64,000 nt of DNA, from assembly GCA_021298315.1 (NCBI GenBank), contig JAJTFC010000002.1, forward strand, positions 1-64,000, given 5' to 3'. The notes under the pieces are model-generated. The model ran no database searches and was not told where the DNA came from. It saw only the letters and a list, made by a program, of their open reading frames with translations. This DNA is from Planctomycetaceae bacterium. Its GTDB lineage: Bacteria > Planctomycetota > Planctomycetia > Pirellulales > Pirellulaceae. How positions within the stretch are numbered: the first letter of the stretch is position 1; each line of letters opens with the position of its first letter. Below are positions 41,195 to 50,654 of this stretch, piece after piece. A program made the translations under genes and the position numbers.

Positions 41195-42191
41195 ATCCTT
41201 CAGCAGCAAAATCCGTCGGCTGCGGCCACCGAAGCCTCTACGCAGAGCCGGCGAGTCGATGGGTTGGACAAGTGAGCAAGAGCCCGATGGCCAAGGCGGA
41301 TTGGTTTCCAGTCGAACCTATTTCCTTGTTGGTTCCGAATGCCGATTCACTTGCTCGATGTGCGATCTGTGGAAATACACGCTCGGCGAATCCCACACTC
41401 CACTCGGCTCGATCGCCGTTCAGATCGAGACTCTTCACGAACAGGTTTCGAAGGAAATACCGGGATCCAAGCATCCAGAGTGGATCAAGCTATACAACGC
41501 ATCGAATTTTTTCGATCCTGCGAATGTCTCACCCGACGAGTACGATTCGATTGCGAAATTGTGTAAGGGGTTTCGGAGGGTGGTTGTCGAGAATCACGCT
41601 TCCATGATGGCTTCTAAAAAAACTCAAGACTCAGTTCTTCGATTTCGCGATCTGATCGAGGTGCCTTTGGAAGTTGCCATGGGGCTCGAAACGATGGATC
41701 CAAACGCGATGAAGTGGCTCAATAAATCGATGTCCCTCGAGCAATTTCAAAAAGCGGTGGAATTCCTAAATGGCGAGGAAATCTTTGTTCGGTCTTTTGT
41801 TCTGCTTCAACCGCTCGGTACCCGCTTGGATGAGTCTGTTGAATGGGCGCTGAAGAGTTGCCGTCAAGCGGCTGCCTGGGGATCGCAGCGAGTAAGCTTG
41901 ATACCTACGCGAAGTGGAAATGGCTTCGTGGAGGATGTTGCAAGCCAGATTGGGTGGGAGCCGCCGACGGCAAGCCAACTCGAAAACGCTTTTGATACTT
42001 TGCTCGGAAGATCGCTGGAAAATCAGCAGGTGGATAATCGATCGTGCATCTACACGGTTGATTTGTGGGATTGGAAAACGCTTGCGGGAACTTGCGAGGT
42101 TTGTAGCCAGTGGCGACACGATCGCTTGGAGAGGATGAACCAGTTGCAACGGGTCTTGGAAAGCCATCCTCCGAGAGCTTGCACTTGCTAA
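41187..42191 (+). CDS. Radical SAM protein (COG1244/RaSEA-like)
   Basis: TYFLVGSECRFTCSMCDLWKYT (Cx3Cx2C); ATG 41187 overlaps the CitG-like stop at 41192-41194; extra Cys motifs at the C-terminus (GTCEVCSQW, RACTC). Confidence 0.82.
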   Translation: MDESFSSKIRRLRPPKPLRRAGESMGWTSEQEPDGQGGLVSSRTYFLVGSECRFTCSMCDLWKYTLGESHTPLGSIAVQIETLHEQVSKEIPGSKHPEWIKLYNASNFFDPANVSPDEYDSIAKLCKGFRRVVVENHASMMASKKTQDSVLRFRDLIEVPLEVAMGLETMDPNAMKWLNKSMSLEQFQKAVEFLNGEEIFVRSFVLLQPLGTRLDESVEWALKSCRQAAAWGSQRVSLIPTRSGNGFVEDVASQIGWEPPTASQLENAFDTLLGRSLENQQVDNRSCIYTVDLWDWKTLAGTCEVCSQWRHDRLERMNQLQRVLESHPPRACTC

Positions 42192-42253
42192 GGGGCTTTC
42201 CTAGCGTCTATCTGTCCTCGACACCCTTCAAAGATCGGGCGATCCCGTAATCG

Positions 42254-42709
42254 TCAGTCTTCGTCCGATGCATGCTTGGGAACACGCGCAAGCGCATCGG
42301 GCCACAGTGCGGATTGATCACCCCAAGGAGAATCGCACCATGGGAGGATTCGGCGGGCATTTGGCCACTTGCGGATGTCAGGGATCAAGTAAGCAAACGC
42401 CTGTGTTTGCTCCCTATGGGATCGGACTTCAATGACTTTACGCAGATATAGCCCACGGTCGCTTGCCGAGTCGTAGCCTTCGATGCCATCGAGAATTTCG
42501 AGTGTCGGTAATACATCTTCAGGATCGAAAGTCCAAAGTTCACCGAGAACCAGGTCGTTGCCTACGCAAAGACCCGGATAGCTACCTAGATCCCAAAGTT
42601 GGCCCGTTGCGATAGCAGGTTGGATACTCACGGGGCGTTTGGGCCACATCGAAGCTCGGAGTTGATCGTGTTTGAGTGTTCCGTATGCAAAAAAGTTTGA
42701 AATGTTCAC
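42254..42709 (-). CDS. Gamma-glutamylcyclotransferase-like (AIG2/GGACT) protein
   Basis: FFAYGTLKHDQLR, ATGQLWDLGSYPGLCVGND, GELWTFDPEDVLPTLEILDGIEGYD. Confidence 0.88.
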   Translation of the reverse strand: MNISNFFAYGTLKHDQLRASMWPKRPVSIQPAIATGQLWDLGSYPGLCVGNDLVLGELWTFDPEDVLPTLEILDGIEGYDSASDRGLYLRKVIEVRSHREQTQAFAYLIPDIRKWPNARRILPWCDSPWGDQSALWPDALARVPKHASDED

Positions 42710-42748
42710 CGCTGGGCTCTGCTCCTTTGGATTCTCTTCTTTGTTCCT

Positions 42749-44248
42749 CTAGGGAATCGTCTTAAGGCGTTCTCCTTGGAGAAACTTCATGTCCTTGAGG
42801 CTGATCATGCGTCGATCGGGACACGGTTCGATGATTACGAAAAGGGATTTGAGTCCATCACCTTGGAAGTACTCGACTCGGATTGGCAGGAGACCTTTTT
42901 TGAGTCGGACGATCCGCCCGGAGGGTTTCGCAGGATGGTTGCCGTCATTGTCGATAAACAACTCGTCGTTGATATAGAGTTTGCTGCCGTCATCGGAGAC
43001 CACTACGATGCGATAGAGTCCTTCGTTTTCGACGGTTGCATGTCCGAAGAAGCGGATAGCGAAATTATCGTTGCGGCCCATCGACAGGGTCGAAACATCG
43101 AGTGTCTCGCTCATGCCTCCTCGAACCGGCTGAAGCTTGTCGAAGTCGGGCATTTCATTGAACCGACCTTCGTAGAATTCGTACCGAATGCCGTTTTTGG
43201 TGGTTTCTGCTTGAACAGTTTCGAGTCCGCTGGCGGGCTCCAGAGGCCAGTCGATCTGGATAGTTTTACCGGCTCGTTCGATGTTGAGTTTGATCGAATC
43301 GTTTTTTGGCAAGTGCGTTTCTAGTAGAAGTGTCCAATCGAGCGAACTTTGAACTGGGTCGTCAAAGATCGATCGGATTTTGTCTCCTGGTTCGATGGTT
43401 TCTGATTTGGGTGAATCCGTTTTTGGAGTTGAAACAGAGCGTACGATAGCCTGTTTGGAATCGGGCTCAAGTTCGATGCGGGTGTTTTTTGCGTGAGTCC
43501 ATTCCGGTTCGATCATTCGCTGAGCGATTCGAACCGCGCGATCGATTGGGATTGCAAAACCGATATTTTGCTCACCTTCGATCACTGCCGAGACGATCCC
43601 GATGATTTCACCTTCCATGTTCACCAGAGGGCCACCGGAGTTTCCTTTGTTGCTGGCCGCATCGAACTGGATGAGACGTTCGCGGCGGTCGTTGACATAG
43701 TTGGCCATAACGATCGCATTGGGGCCACCTTCTAAGACCTCTTTGGCGCTGACGATTCCGGCGGTAAAGACCAAGCCTCGGCCACCAGGGTTCCCGGCAA
43801 CGACGATGGGTTCTCCATTGATGACTTCTGACGAGCGACCCAGCCGGATGGTTGGAAGTGGGGTGGCTACATCGATGAGTTTCACGATTGCCAAGTCGAA
43901 TTCGGGGTAGCGCGAAACAACTTCGAAACGAGCTTTCTTAGAGTCCGAAAAAAGTGCAAAGCCTTGGGGTTCGGGCAGCACGTGATTGTTCGTTAGGACA
44001 TAACCTAGAGAGTGGATGATCGTGCCACTCCCCGAGGAGATTTGATTGTTTCCGATTGGGGTAAAGAGTCCCACGACAGCCGGTTCGATCTGCTGGATCA
44101 CTTTCACAAGCGGTGTTATGCGGGGGGAATCCTCGGGGATCGGCTCTTGGCAAAGCCCAAGAGCAGTTTGCCCAAGAGGACTTGTTAGGAATCCCAGTAA
44201 ACCAAAAATCAGGGCTTGGAAGTAGGTGTTTCTAAGTGGTTGCATCAT
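42749..44248 (-). CDS. Trypsin-like (HtrA/S1C) serine protease with PDZ-like region and C-terminal PA14-like domain
   Basis: LTNNHVLP (His), EFDLAIVKL (Asp), SNKGNSGGPLVN (Ser); C-terminal YEFYEGRFNEMPDF...YRIVVVSDDGSKLYINDELFIDNDG PA14 pattern. Confidence 0.85.
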   Translation of the reverse strand: MMQPLRNTYFQALIFGLLGFLTSPLGQTALGLCQEPIPEDSPRITPLVKVIQQIEPAVVGLFTPIGNNQISSGSGTIIHSLGYVLTNNHVLPEPQGFALFSDSKKARFEVVSRYPEFDLAIVKLIDVATPLPTIRLGRSSEVINGEPIVVAGNPGGRGLVFTAGIVSAKEVLEGGPNAIVMANYVNDRRERLIQFDAASNKGNSGGPLVNMEGEIIGIVSAVIEGEQNIGFAIPIDRAVRIAQRMIEPEWTHAKNTRIELEPDSKQAIVRSVSTPKTDSPKSETIEPGDKIRSIFDDPVQSSLDWTLLLETHLPKNDSIKLNIERAGKTIQIDWPLEPASGLETVQAETTKNGIRYEFYEGRFNEMPDFDKLQPVRGGMSETLDVSTLSMGRNDNFAIRFFGHATVENEGLYRIVVVSDDGSKLYINDELFIDNDGNHPAKPSGRIVRLKKGLLPIRVEYFQGDGLKSLFVIIEPCPDRRMISLKDMKFLQGERLKTIP

Positions 44249-44349
44249 AGATTAACAAGCTACATTTAGCGCTGTGGGTTTGCAATCGAGCGGGATCAAC
44301 CTGTCGACATTTTCGCCAAAACGGCTGATCAAAATGCTCCAAACGCGAT

Positions 44350-45348
44350 ATGCTTGGAGGCATGACGATTGAAACCATCCAAGTCCCCAACAACATTCCG
44401 CCACCAGCAAGGCAATTGGCAAGCGTCCTGAGGAACCTGCTCGGGATCCCAGTGAGCCACTGCATGTGGCTCATTGAAAACAATTGTGTGGCCGTCAATC
44501 ACAAGCCTTGTCGCAAAACCAATCTTCAACTAAAGCCGGGGGATTTGATTCAAATCGATCGGATTCCTATGCCGATCGCACAACCCTCACCCCGCAAGAG
44601 TTCTGGCAATCGAGATGCGATCGAATTCCTTTACGATGACCAAGACCTTTGTGTGGTCGTCAAGCCATCGAATTTGCTGACTGTACCAACGCAATATCGC
44701 GAGGGGCAAACGCTCGTCGGTCGGGTCGAAAGGAGACTCAAGCAACAGGACAAGAAGGCCAAGGTCTTTTGCGTCCACCGATTGGATCGCGATGTATCGG
44801 GTGTCTTGGTGATGGCCAAGAGTCTTGAAGTCGCTGAAAAAATCAGAAATCAGTTCGCGGCTCGAAAACCGGATCGTCAGTACATTGCGATCGTTGCAGG
44901 ACTCGTCGAGGATGATTCCGGAACCATCCAAAATTACTTAGCCACCGACGAAAATCTCAACCGATACTCGGTCGAGGATCCTGCCAAGGGTGAATTGGCA
45001 ATCACTCATTATCGGGTACGTCAGCGTTGGCAAGACACAACGCTCGTCGAAGTGCGACTCGAGACCGGTCGTCGGAATCAGATTCGGGTGCATATGGCCG
45101 ATCTTGGGCATCCGATCTTGGGCGATCCTCGGTACCGTCGGGATCTAGCAACGCATCGAGCTTGGCCTTATCGCCGTATTGCACTGCACGCAGAGAGTCT
45201 GGGTTTTGTTCATCCAACCGATGGTCAAGCGATGCGATTCGTTGCGCCATGGCCGCAGGAGTTTCGTGACTTTCAGCGGGGTGGATCGAAGCCTCGTCAG
45301 GCCGGCTCGGCCAATCGCAAAGTGGACACTCAGGAGAATCGGGATTGA
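44350..45348 (+). CDS. RluA family pseudouridine synthase
   Basis: VHRLDRDVSGVLVMAKS, RRNQIRVHMADLGHPILGDPRY. Confidence 0.94.
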   Translation: MLGGMTIETIQVPNNIPPPARQLASVLRNLLGIPVSHCMWLIENNCVAVNHKPCRKTNLQLKPGDLIQIDRIPMPIAQPSPRKSSGNRDAIEFLYDDQDLCVVVKPSNLLTVPTQYREGQTLVGRVERRLKQQDKKAKVFCVHRLDRDVSGVLVMAKSLEVAEKIRNQFAARKPDRQYIAIVAGLVEDDSGTIQNYLATDENLNRYSVEDPAKGELAITHYRVRQRWQDTTLVEVRLETGRRNQIRVHMADLGHPILGDPRYRRDLATHRAWPYRRIALHAESLGFVHPTDGQAMRFVAPWPQEFRDFQRGGSKPRQAGSANRKVDTQENRD

Positions 45349-45351
45349 TCG

Positions 45352-46590
45352 ATGAGTTTGGCTCCCAAGAATTCGACCTCCCAAGGTAAGTTGCTGGGCT
45401 ATTGCACCAATGTGCATGCCGGTACAGATGCCGATTCTATTCTTGCGAATCTTCGCAAATGCGCTGTTCCGGTGCGGGAACGCTTGGCAATCGATCGCCT
45501 TGGGGTCGGTTTGTGGTTTTCTCAAACGGCGGCCAAGGAGTTGCTCCAAGGAGATCGTCTGGAGCATTTCCGCGACAAATTGGAGCAAATGCAGCTTGTT
45601 CCCTATACGATCAATGGTTTTCCTCAGGAGGATTTTCACCAGAAGGTCGTCAAGCACCGAGTGTATCAGCCGCCATGGTGGGAACGGTCTCGCTTGGATT
45701 ACACGAGGGATTTGGTTCGCATCCTCGATCGGCTATTGCCCGAGGGTGTTTCGGGTTCGATTTCCACATTGCCGATTGGTTGGAGTTCGGATCTGGGCTC
45801 GCAAGCCGACGGGGAAATGAAATGCGCCCAGGCCGCTGCGCATCTGCTTCAACTCGCCCAGGAACTCGATGAGCTCCGCGAGAGAACTGGCCGTATGATC
45901 CGAATCGCTTTGGAGCCTGAACCTGGCTGCGTCTTTACCGATAACGCATCGCTCAGGGCTTTTTACGAGAGGTACTGGACCCCACCAGCGGTGAGCATTG
46001 TCCAAGCGGCTCGGGCACGAGAGCATTTGACGGTCTGCCATGACATTTGCCATTCGGCTGTCATGATCGAGGATCAAAGTCAAGAAGTCCTCCAATCCAG
46101 TTTGCTTGGAATCCGAGTCGGTAAGGTTCAGGTCTCTTCGGCCATCCGAGTTCCTTGGCATAGCCTTGACGCATCCGAGCAACAGCGGGCTCTGGAGCAA
46201 TTGTCGCAATTCGCCGAAGACCGATACTTGCACCAGACCATGGTGGTCGATTCCCAGGGCAATCGTCGATTGATCGAGGACTTGCCGCTTGTGCTCGAGC
46301 GCCACCTGGATCGCAAATCCCATGCGGGCACGGTATTGGTAAGCGACCGGGAGTGGCGAATCCATTTCCATGTCCCGATTTATCTTCCGGATTGGGGATA
46401 CATCGAGTCGACGCAATCGCAGATCAAGGCGTGGTTTGATTTGGTCAAGAGCCGACCGGAATTGTTCGATCCGGATTTAGCCTATGAGGTTGAGACCTAC
46501 GCGTGGGGCGTACTTCCTGATGGCTTAAAGACATCAACGCTCGACGAAGGGATCGCCCAGGAGATCGCTTGGTTGGCATCTCAATTCTAA
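45352..46590 (+). CDS. eboE: Metabolite traffic protein EboE-like (xylose-isomerase-like TIM barrel)
   Basis: GYCTNVHAGTDADSILANL, GVGLWFSQTAAKELL, TINGFPQEDFHQKVVKHRVYQPPWWERSRLDYT, GSISTLPIGW resemble EboE. Confidence 0.72.
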   Translation: MSLAPKNSTSQGKLLGYCTNVHAGTDADSILANLRKCAVPVRERLAIDRLGVGLWFSQTAAKELLQGDRLEHFRDKLEQMQLVPYTINGFPQEDFHQKVVKHRVYQPPWWERSRLDYTRDLVRILDRLLPEGVSGSISTLPIGWSSDLGSQADGEMKCAQAAAHLLQLAQELDELRERTGRMIRIALEPEPGCVFTDNASLRAFYERYWTPPAVSIVQAARAREHLTVCHDICHSAVMIEDQSQEVLQSSLLGIRVGKVQVSSAIRVPWHSLDASEQQRALEQLSQFAEDRYLHQTMVVDSQGNRRLIEDLPLVLERHLDRKSHAGTVLVSDREWRIHFHVPIYLPDWGYIESTQSQIKAWFDLVKSRPELFDPDLAYEVETYAWGVLPDGLKTSTLDEGIAQEIAWLASQF

Positions 46591-46604
46591 GTTAAGCCAA
46601 GGTG

Positions 46605-48734
46605 TTATCGAATTTCGATCCAGACCATCATCGATCGGTGCATGACTCGAACGGAGCGATGGGCTGAAATCTTGGGAGCATTGCTGATTGATCCTGCACT
46701 GGCAAGGTCCAAGAGTTCTGGATAGACATCCTCAGGCGATGGTTTGCTTGTGTCGGCAAAGAGTCTCCAATGGAGAGAATGGGATTCTTTGGGGAAGGCA
46801 AAAGGAAGAGTGCTCTTTGTGGGATTCACCAGGATCATGATATCTCCGAGTTCGTTGGACTGAGTTTGGGGTTCTTGGCAAGCAACGCCGGCGGGTGTTG
46901 TTAACCAGCACCCGAGTCCAGAGTCGGCTTTATTCCAGTCCATTGCATGGCCTCGTGGGTCATACCAAGAAACATCAGCGACACCTCGGGCATCGACCGG
47001 TTTTCCGGTAAAGAATCGGGATCGTCTCAGGGCCGGATGTCGACGCCGCAAAGCGATCATAGAACGGGTAAATCGCAAGATGTCTTCGGCAGCTTGATCG
47101 GTTTGCCAATCGAGCCAAGAGATTTCATTGTCTTGGCAATAAGCGTTGTTATTGCCCTGCTGGGTCCGTCTGCATTCATCGCCCATGAGAAGCATCGGAA
47201 CGCCTTGGCTGAGCATCAGCGTCGTAAGAAAGTTTCGGATTTGTTTGACACGTTTTCTCTCGATTGCTTTGGTTGCCGAGGGTCCTTCAACACCGTGATT
47301 TTCACTGTAGTTGTTGTTATCACCGTCTCTGTTGTTTTCGCCGTTGGCTTGATTGTGTTTGTTTTCGAAGCTCACTAGGTCATTGAGCGTGAACCCGTCG
47401 TGGCTCGTTACAAAATTGACACTTGCCATGGGCGATCGACCTGTGGCTTCGTAGAGGTCTGATGAACCGCACAGGCGAGTAGCGAACGAGCCGAGTCCGG
47501 AGCTGTCTGTGCGCCAGAAACGTCGAACATCATCGCGATAACGACCATTCCACTCGCTCCAGCGTTTGCCACCGAAGGAGCCAACCTGATAAGCCCCTGC
47601 GGCATCCCAAGCTTCGGCGATGAGTTTGGTGTCAGCAAGCATTGGGTCTTCGGCGATCAATTCGATCAAAGGTGCATTGCTGAGAAGGTTTCCTGCTCGA
47701 TCGCGAGAAAGGATACTGGCAAGATCAAAACGAAATCCATCGACATGGTAGTTGTGAACCCAGTGCCTCAGGCAATGCAGGATCATCTCGCTGCAGACGG
47801 GATGATTGCAATTGACAGTGTTGCCGCAACCACTGTAGTTGCTGTAATGCGCACCATCGGAGTTGACGATGTAGTAGACCGAGTTCTCAAGGCCTCTGAG
47901 CGAAAGGATCGGGCCTCGCTCGTTCCCTTCGCAAGTGTGATTGAAAACGACATCGAGGATCACCTCGATGCCAGCTCGGTGAAGTTCCCGAACCAAGGTC
48001 TTGAACTCTTGGACCTGAGCTCCTGCTTGATGGCCGTGCGCATAGCCGCGATGAGGGGCAAAGAACGCCAACGGATCATAGCCCCAGTAGTTTGGATGTT
48101 TGAGAGGTTGACCGTGGAAATCGAGGATCGGAAACTCATGGATAGGCATCAACTCGACTGTCGTAATGCCCAGGGATTGCAGGTAGGGTATCTTTTCGAT
48201 GGCACCCAGGTAAGTTCCTGGCTTTGATACACCGCTTGTAGGATGCTTGGTGAAGCCTGCTAGGTGCATCTCGTAGAGGATTGTATCTCGGATTGGCCGT
48301 CTCAGAGGCTTATCGTCATGCCATTCAAAGGCGTGGTCGATCACGACGCATTTTGGTGGGCGGATGACACCATCGCTTGAGTGCTGAAAGTCACCTGCTA
48401 AGGCGTTGCAATAAGGATCGATTAGACGTGCTTTGTTGTCGAACCACGAGCCGGATTCGGGTCGGTACAGACCGTCTGCTTGAAAATGGTAAAGTTGGCC
48501 GGTTGAAAGTCCTGGCACGAACTTGGTCCAGACATCCCCAATTTTGTCCGAGAGAGGATCCAGTTCGATCGTCTCGGTGGGCTCACGATCTTGGATGCTC
48601 GAATACAGCAGGATTCGCATCGCGCTTGCAGATCGGCTAAAAACGGAGAATCCAACGCCCTGTGGATCGATGGCCGCCCCGTAGGGAGGTTGATAGGCGA
48701 AGGCAGCTTTTGAACTTCCAGTACGCTTGAGCAT
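46605..48734 (-). CDS. glgX: Glycogen debranching enzyme GlgX
   Basis: VFNHTCEGNERGP, VDGFRFDLASILSRD, AEAWDAAGAYQVGSF, SHDGFTLNDLVSFENKHNQANGENNRDG. Confidence 0.95.
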   Translation of the reverse strand: MLKRTGSSKAAFAYQPPYGAAIDPQGVGFSVFSRSASAMRILLYSSIQDREPTETIELDPLSDKIGDVWTKFVPGLSTGQLYHFQADGLYRPESGSWFDNKARLIDPYCNALAGDFQHSSDGVIRPPKCVVIDHAFEWHDDKPLRRPIRDTILYEMHLAGFTKHPTSGVSKPGTYLGAIEKIPYLQSLGITTVELMPIHEFPILDFHGQPLKHPNYWGYDPLAFFAPHRGYAHGHQAGAQVQEFKTLVRELHRAGIEVILDVVFNHTCEGNERGPILSLRGLENSVYYIVNSDGAHYSNYSGCGNTVNCNHPVCSEMILHCLRHWVHNYHVDGFRFDLASILSRDRAGNLLSNAPLIELIAEDPMLADTKLIAEAWDAAGAYQVGSFGGKRWSEWNGRYRDDVRRFWRTDSSGLGSFATRLCGSSDLYEATGRSPMASVNFVTSHDGFTLNDLVSFENKHNQANGENNRDGDNNNYSENHGVEGPSATKAIERKRVKQIRNFLTTLMLSQGVPMLLMGDECRRTQQGNNNAYCQDNEISWLDWQTDQAAEDILRFTRSMIALRRRHPALRRSRFFTGKPVDARGVADVSWYDPRGHAMDWNKADSGLGCWLTTPAGVACQEPQTQSNELGDIMILVNPTKSTLPFAFPKESHSLHWRLFADTSKPSPEDVYPELLDLASAGSISNAPKISAHRSVRVMHRSMMVWIEIR

Positions 48735-48907
48735 TCAGGGATAAATCCGGTTTTCAGAGGAAGCCAAAAAGTTGTTCGATTTCCGGACTATCATTTTAGT
48801 ACCGGAGAGCTTGCCAAGGTAATCGGGCTCAAGGAAGATACACAGCGGTAACGGAGGAATCTCCGACGAAAACACAAGTTTTATCCTTAAACGGAATCCA
48901 CAAGTTT

Positions 48908-50227
48908 ATGAAGCGAAAACATCCAGAGTTGCTCGATGCCATCTGTGGTAGAGCCTTGGCCTTGGGACTTGGAGTTCTTTCGAGCTCGATGATCCTTACC
49001 TGCTTTCCCCATAGCATCTACGCACAAGAGTCTACTGCAGCGAGCAAGACAACGACTGCTCAAGCGATTGCTGCGATCAAGGCGATGCCTGGTATCTCGG
49101 TTCAAGAAAAGGATGGCGAAGTCATCGGCGTGGACTTTCGTAAATGCGGAGATGACTGGGTCAAGACTTTCCCGCGAGTCCTTGAAATACCTACCGTGCA
49201 AACGATTTCGGTAAGCGGTCCGGCGGCAACGCACGATCTGATCGTGACCCTGAAGTCACTTCCGAATCTCAAGGCCCTGCGTATGGAACAAGCGGCCATT
49301 ACCGACGAGACGATTGCACAGGTTGCCAAGTTTCCGAAGGTCGATGATGTGCTGCTTGACCGATGCGGCATTACCGACGAGTGCCTAAGGAGTCTGGGTC
49401 AGTCCAAGACCATCAAAAGGATTCGAGCACCCCGGACAAAACTTTCAGATGCCGGGTTGGCTTATCTGAAGGACACGGTGCAACTGGAACTGCTCGATCT
49501 TTCCGATTGCAATCAGATCAGTGATGAAGGACTCTCGCATCTAAAGGGCTTGAGCAGACTCCGGAACTTGAGTCTGTGGGGACCGCGGATCACTGATGAT
49601 GGAATGAAGTATCTGTCTGGTATGACCAACATGGTAGCAATCTCGTTCCAAGACTGTGGTGTGACGGATCAGAGTTTTAGTGCTCTTTCGGGAATGACCA
49701 AGCTCAAGGAGTTCGACATCTTTCGAACTCGTGTTGGCAACGACGCTTTGGGGTCCATCTCCGGTGCTAAAGAGATGTCAAAGATGAAGCTCAGAGACTG
49801 CGCCATCACGACCAAAGGGATCGTCGAGCATATCGGTAAATTTCCGAATCTCACGGCGCTGGATCTAAGCGAAACGACCATTAAGGATGCCGCTTTGGTC
49901 GAGATTGGAAAACTTGAAAAGCTCGAGGATCTGAATCTTTGGCACACCCGAGTCACCGATTCGGGTTTGGCGGCTTTGACGTCGAGCAAGCTCAAGCGAT
50001 TGAACTTGGACGACACCAATATCGGTGATGGCGCGATCGAGCATCTGGCAAAGATCGAGTCGCTTGAGTTTCTGCATATCGGCAAAACGGCTGTTACGGA
50101 TGAGAAGATAGGGGAGTTGGCAAAACTGAAGAATCTCAAGGATCTGATTTTGACCAACACAACCTTGAGCAAAAAAGCCGTGGCGAGTTTGCAAGAGAAG
50201 TTGCCGAAGGCCAATATCAAGTATTGA
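48908..50227 (+). CDS. Secreted leucine-rich repeat protein
   Basis: Signal-like N-terminus then about 12 LRR units (LTALDLSETTIKDAALVEIGKLEKLEDLNLWHTRVTDSGLAAL). Confidence 0.85.
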   Translation: MKRKHPELLDAICGRALALGLGVLSSSMILTCFPHSIYAQESTAASKTTTAQAIAAIKAMPGISVQEKDGEVIGVDFRKCGDDWVKTFPRVLEIPTVQTISVSGPAATHDLIVTLKSLPNLKALRMEQAAITDETIAQVAKFPKVDDVLLDRCGITDECLRSLGQSKTIKRIRAPRTKLSDAGLAYLKDTVQLELLDLSDCNQISDEGLSHLKGLSRLRNLSLWGPRITDDGMKYLSGMTNMVAISFQDCGVTDQSFSALSGMTKLKEFDIFRTRVGNDALGSISGAKEMSKMKLRDCAITTKGIVEHIGKFPNLTALDLSETTIKDAALVEIGKLEKLEDLNLWHTRVTDSGLAALTSSKLKRLNLDDTNIGDGAIEHLAKIESLEFLHIGKTAVTDEKIGELAKLKNLKDLILTNTTLSKKAVASLQEKLPKANIKY

Positions 50228-50266
50228 AAAATCTCTGTTGACACCGCCGGTGGGATTCTAGTAATC

Positions 50267-50516
50267 GATTTGTGGTATTGATGATCCACAAATCAAGCTC
50301 TATCGGCGGTCGGGGTTTTGCGGGAAGACTCGACCGGCCTTCCTCCTGGGTTGGAGCAGCATAGAGCCGCGGACTTGGCAGTTACTGGGTCAATTGCCTG
50401 TCGGTGGTGCTTCACGGTAGAGCTTAAGACTGAGCGTCGGGGAGTCCCAAAAGGCTCTCCGACGCCAGGGAACACCGGCAAGCAGGCCGGCCCAAACGGG
50501 CCGGCCTGCTTCGTTT
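50267..50516 (+). ncRNA. Candidate structured RNA (family unknown) with intrinsic terminator
   Basis: Hairpins GATTTGTGG/CCACAAATC (50267-50294), CGGTCGGG/CTCGACCG (50307-50336), GGCAGTT/AATTGCC (50377-50398), GCGTCGGGGAG/CTCTCCGACGC (50434-50465), then a terminator. No Rfam family recognised by eye. Confidence 0.45.
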
Positions 50517-50517
50517 T
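50480..50517 (+). terminator. Strong rho-independent terminator
   Basis: AAGCAGGCCGGCCC-AAAC-GGGCCGGCCTGCTT (50480-50511) followed by CGTTTTT; 14-bp perfect stem. Confidence 0.93.
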
Positions 50518-50654
50518 TGAATGAGCCACGCTTGGTTTCATGTTAAGATCTAATAAAGACGCGCCATGGTTCGGGCTAGAAACTGCCATGGTAGAATGAA
50601 GGCGATCGGAAATTGGTGATTCCGATCTTGGTCTCAAACTAGGGAGCTTCGCTT

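Noticed and set aside
49669-50289. 206-aa minus-strand ORF opposite the LRR gene 3' end
   Set aside because: Antisense to LRR repeats; the apparent regularity reflects the LRR periodicity.
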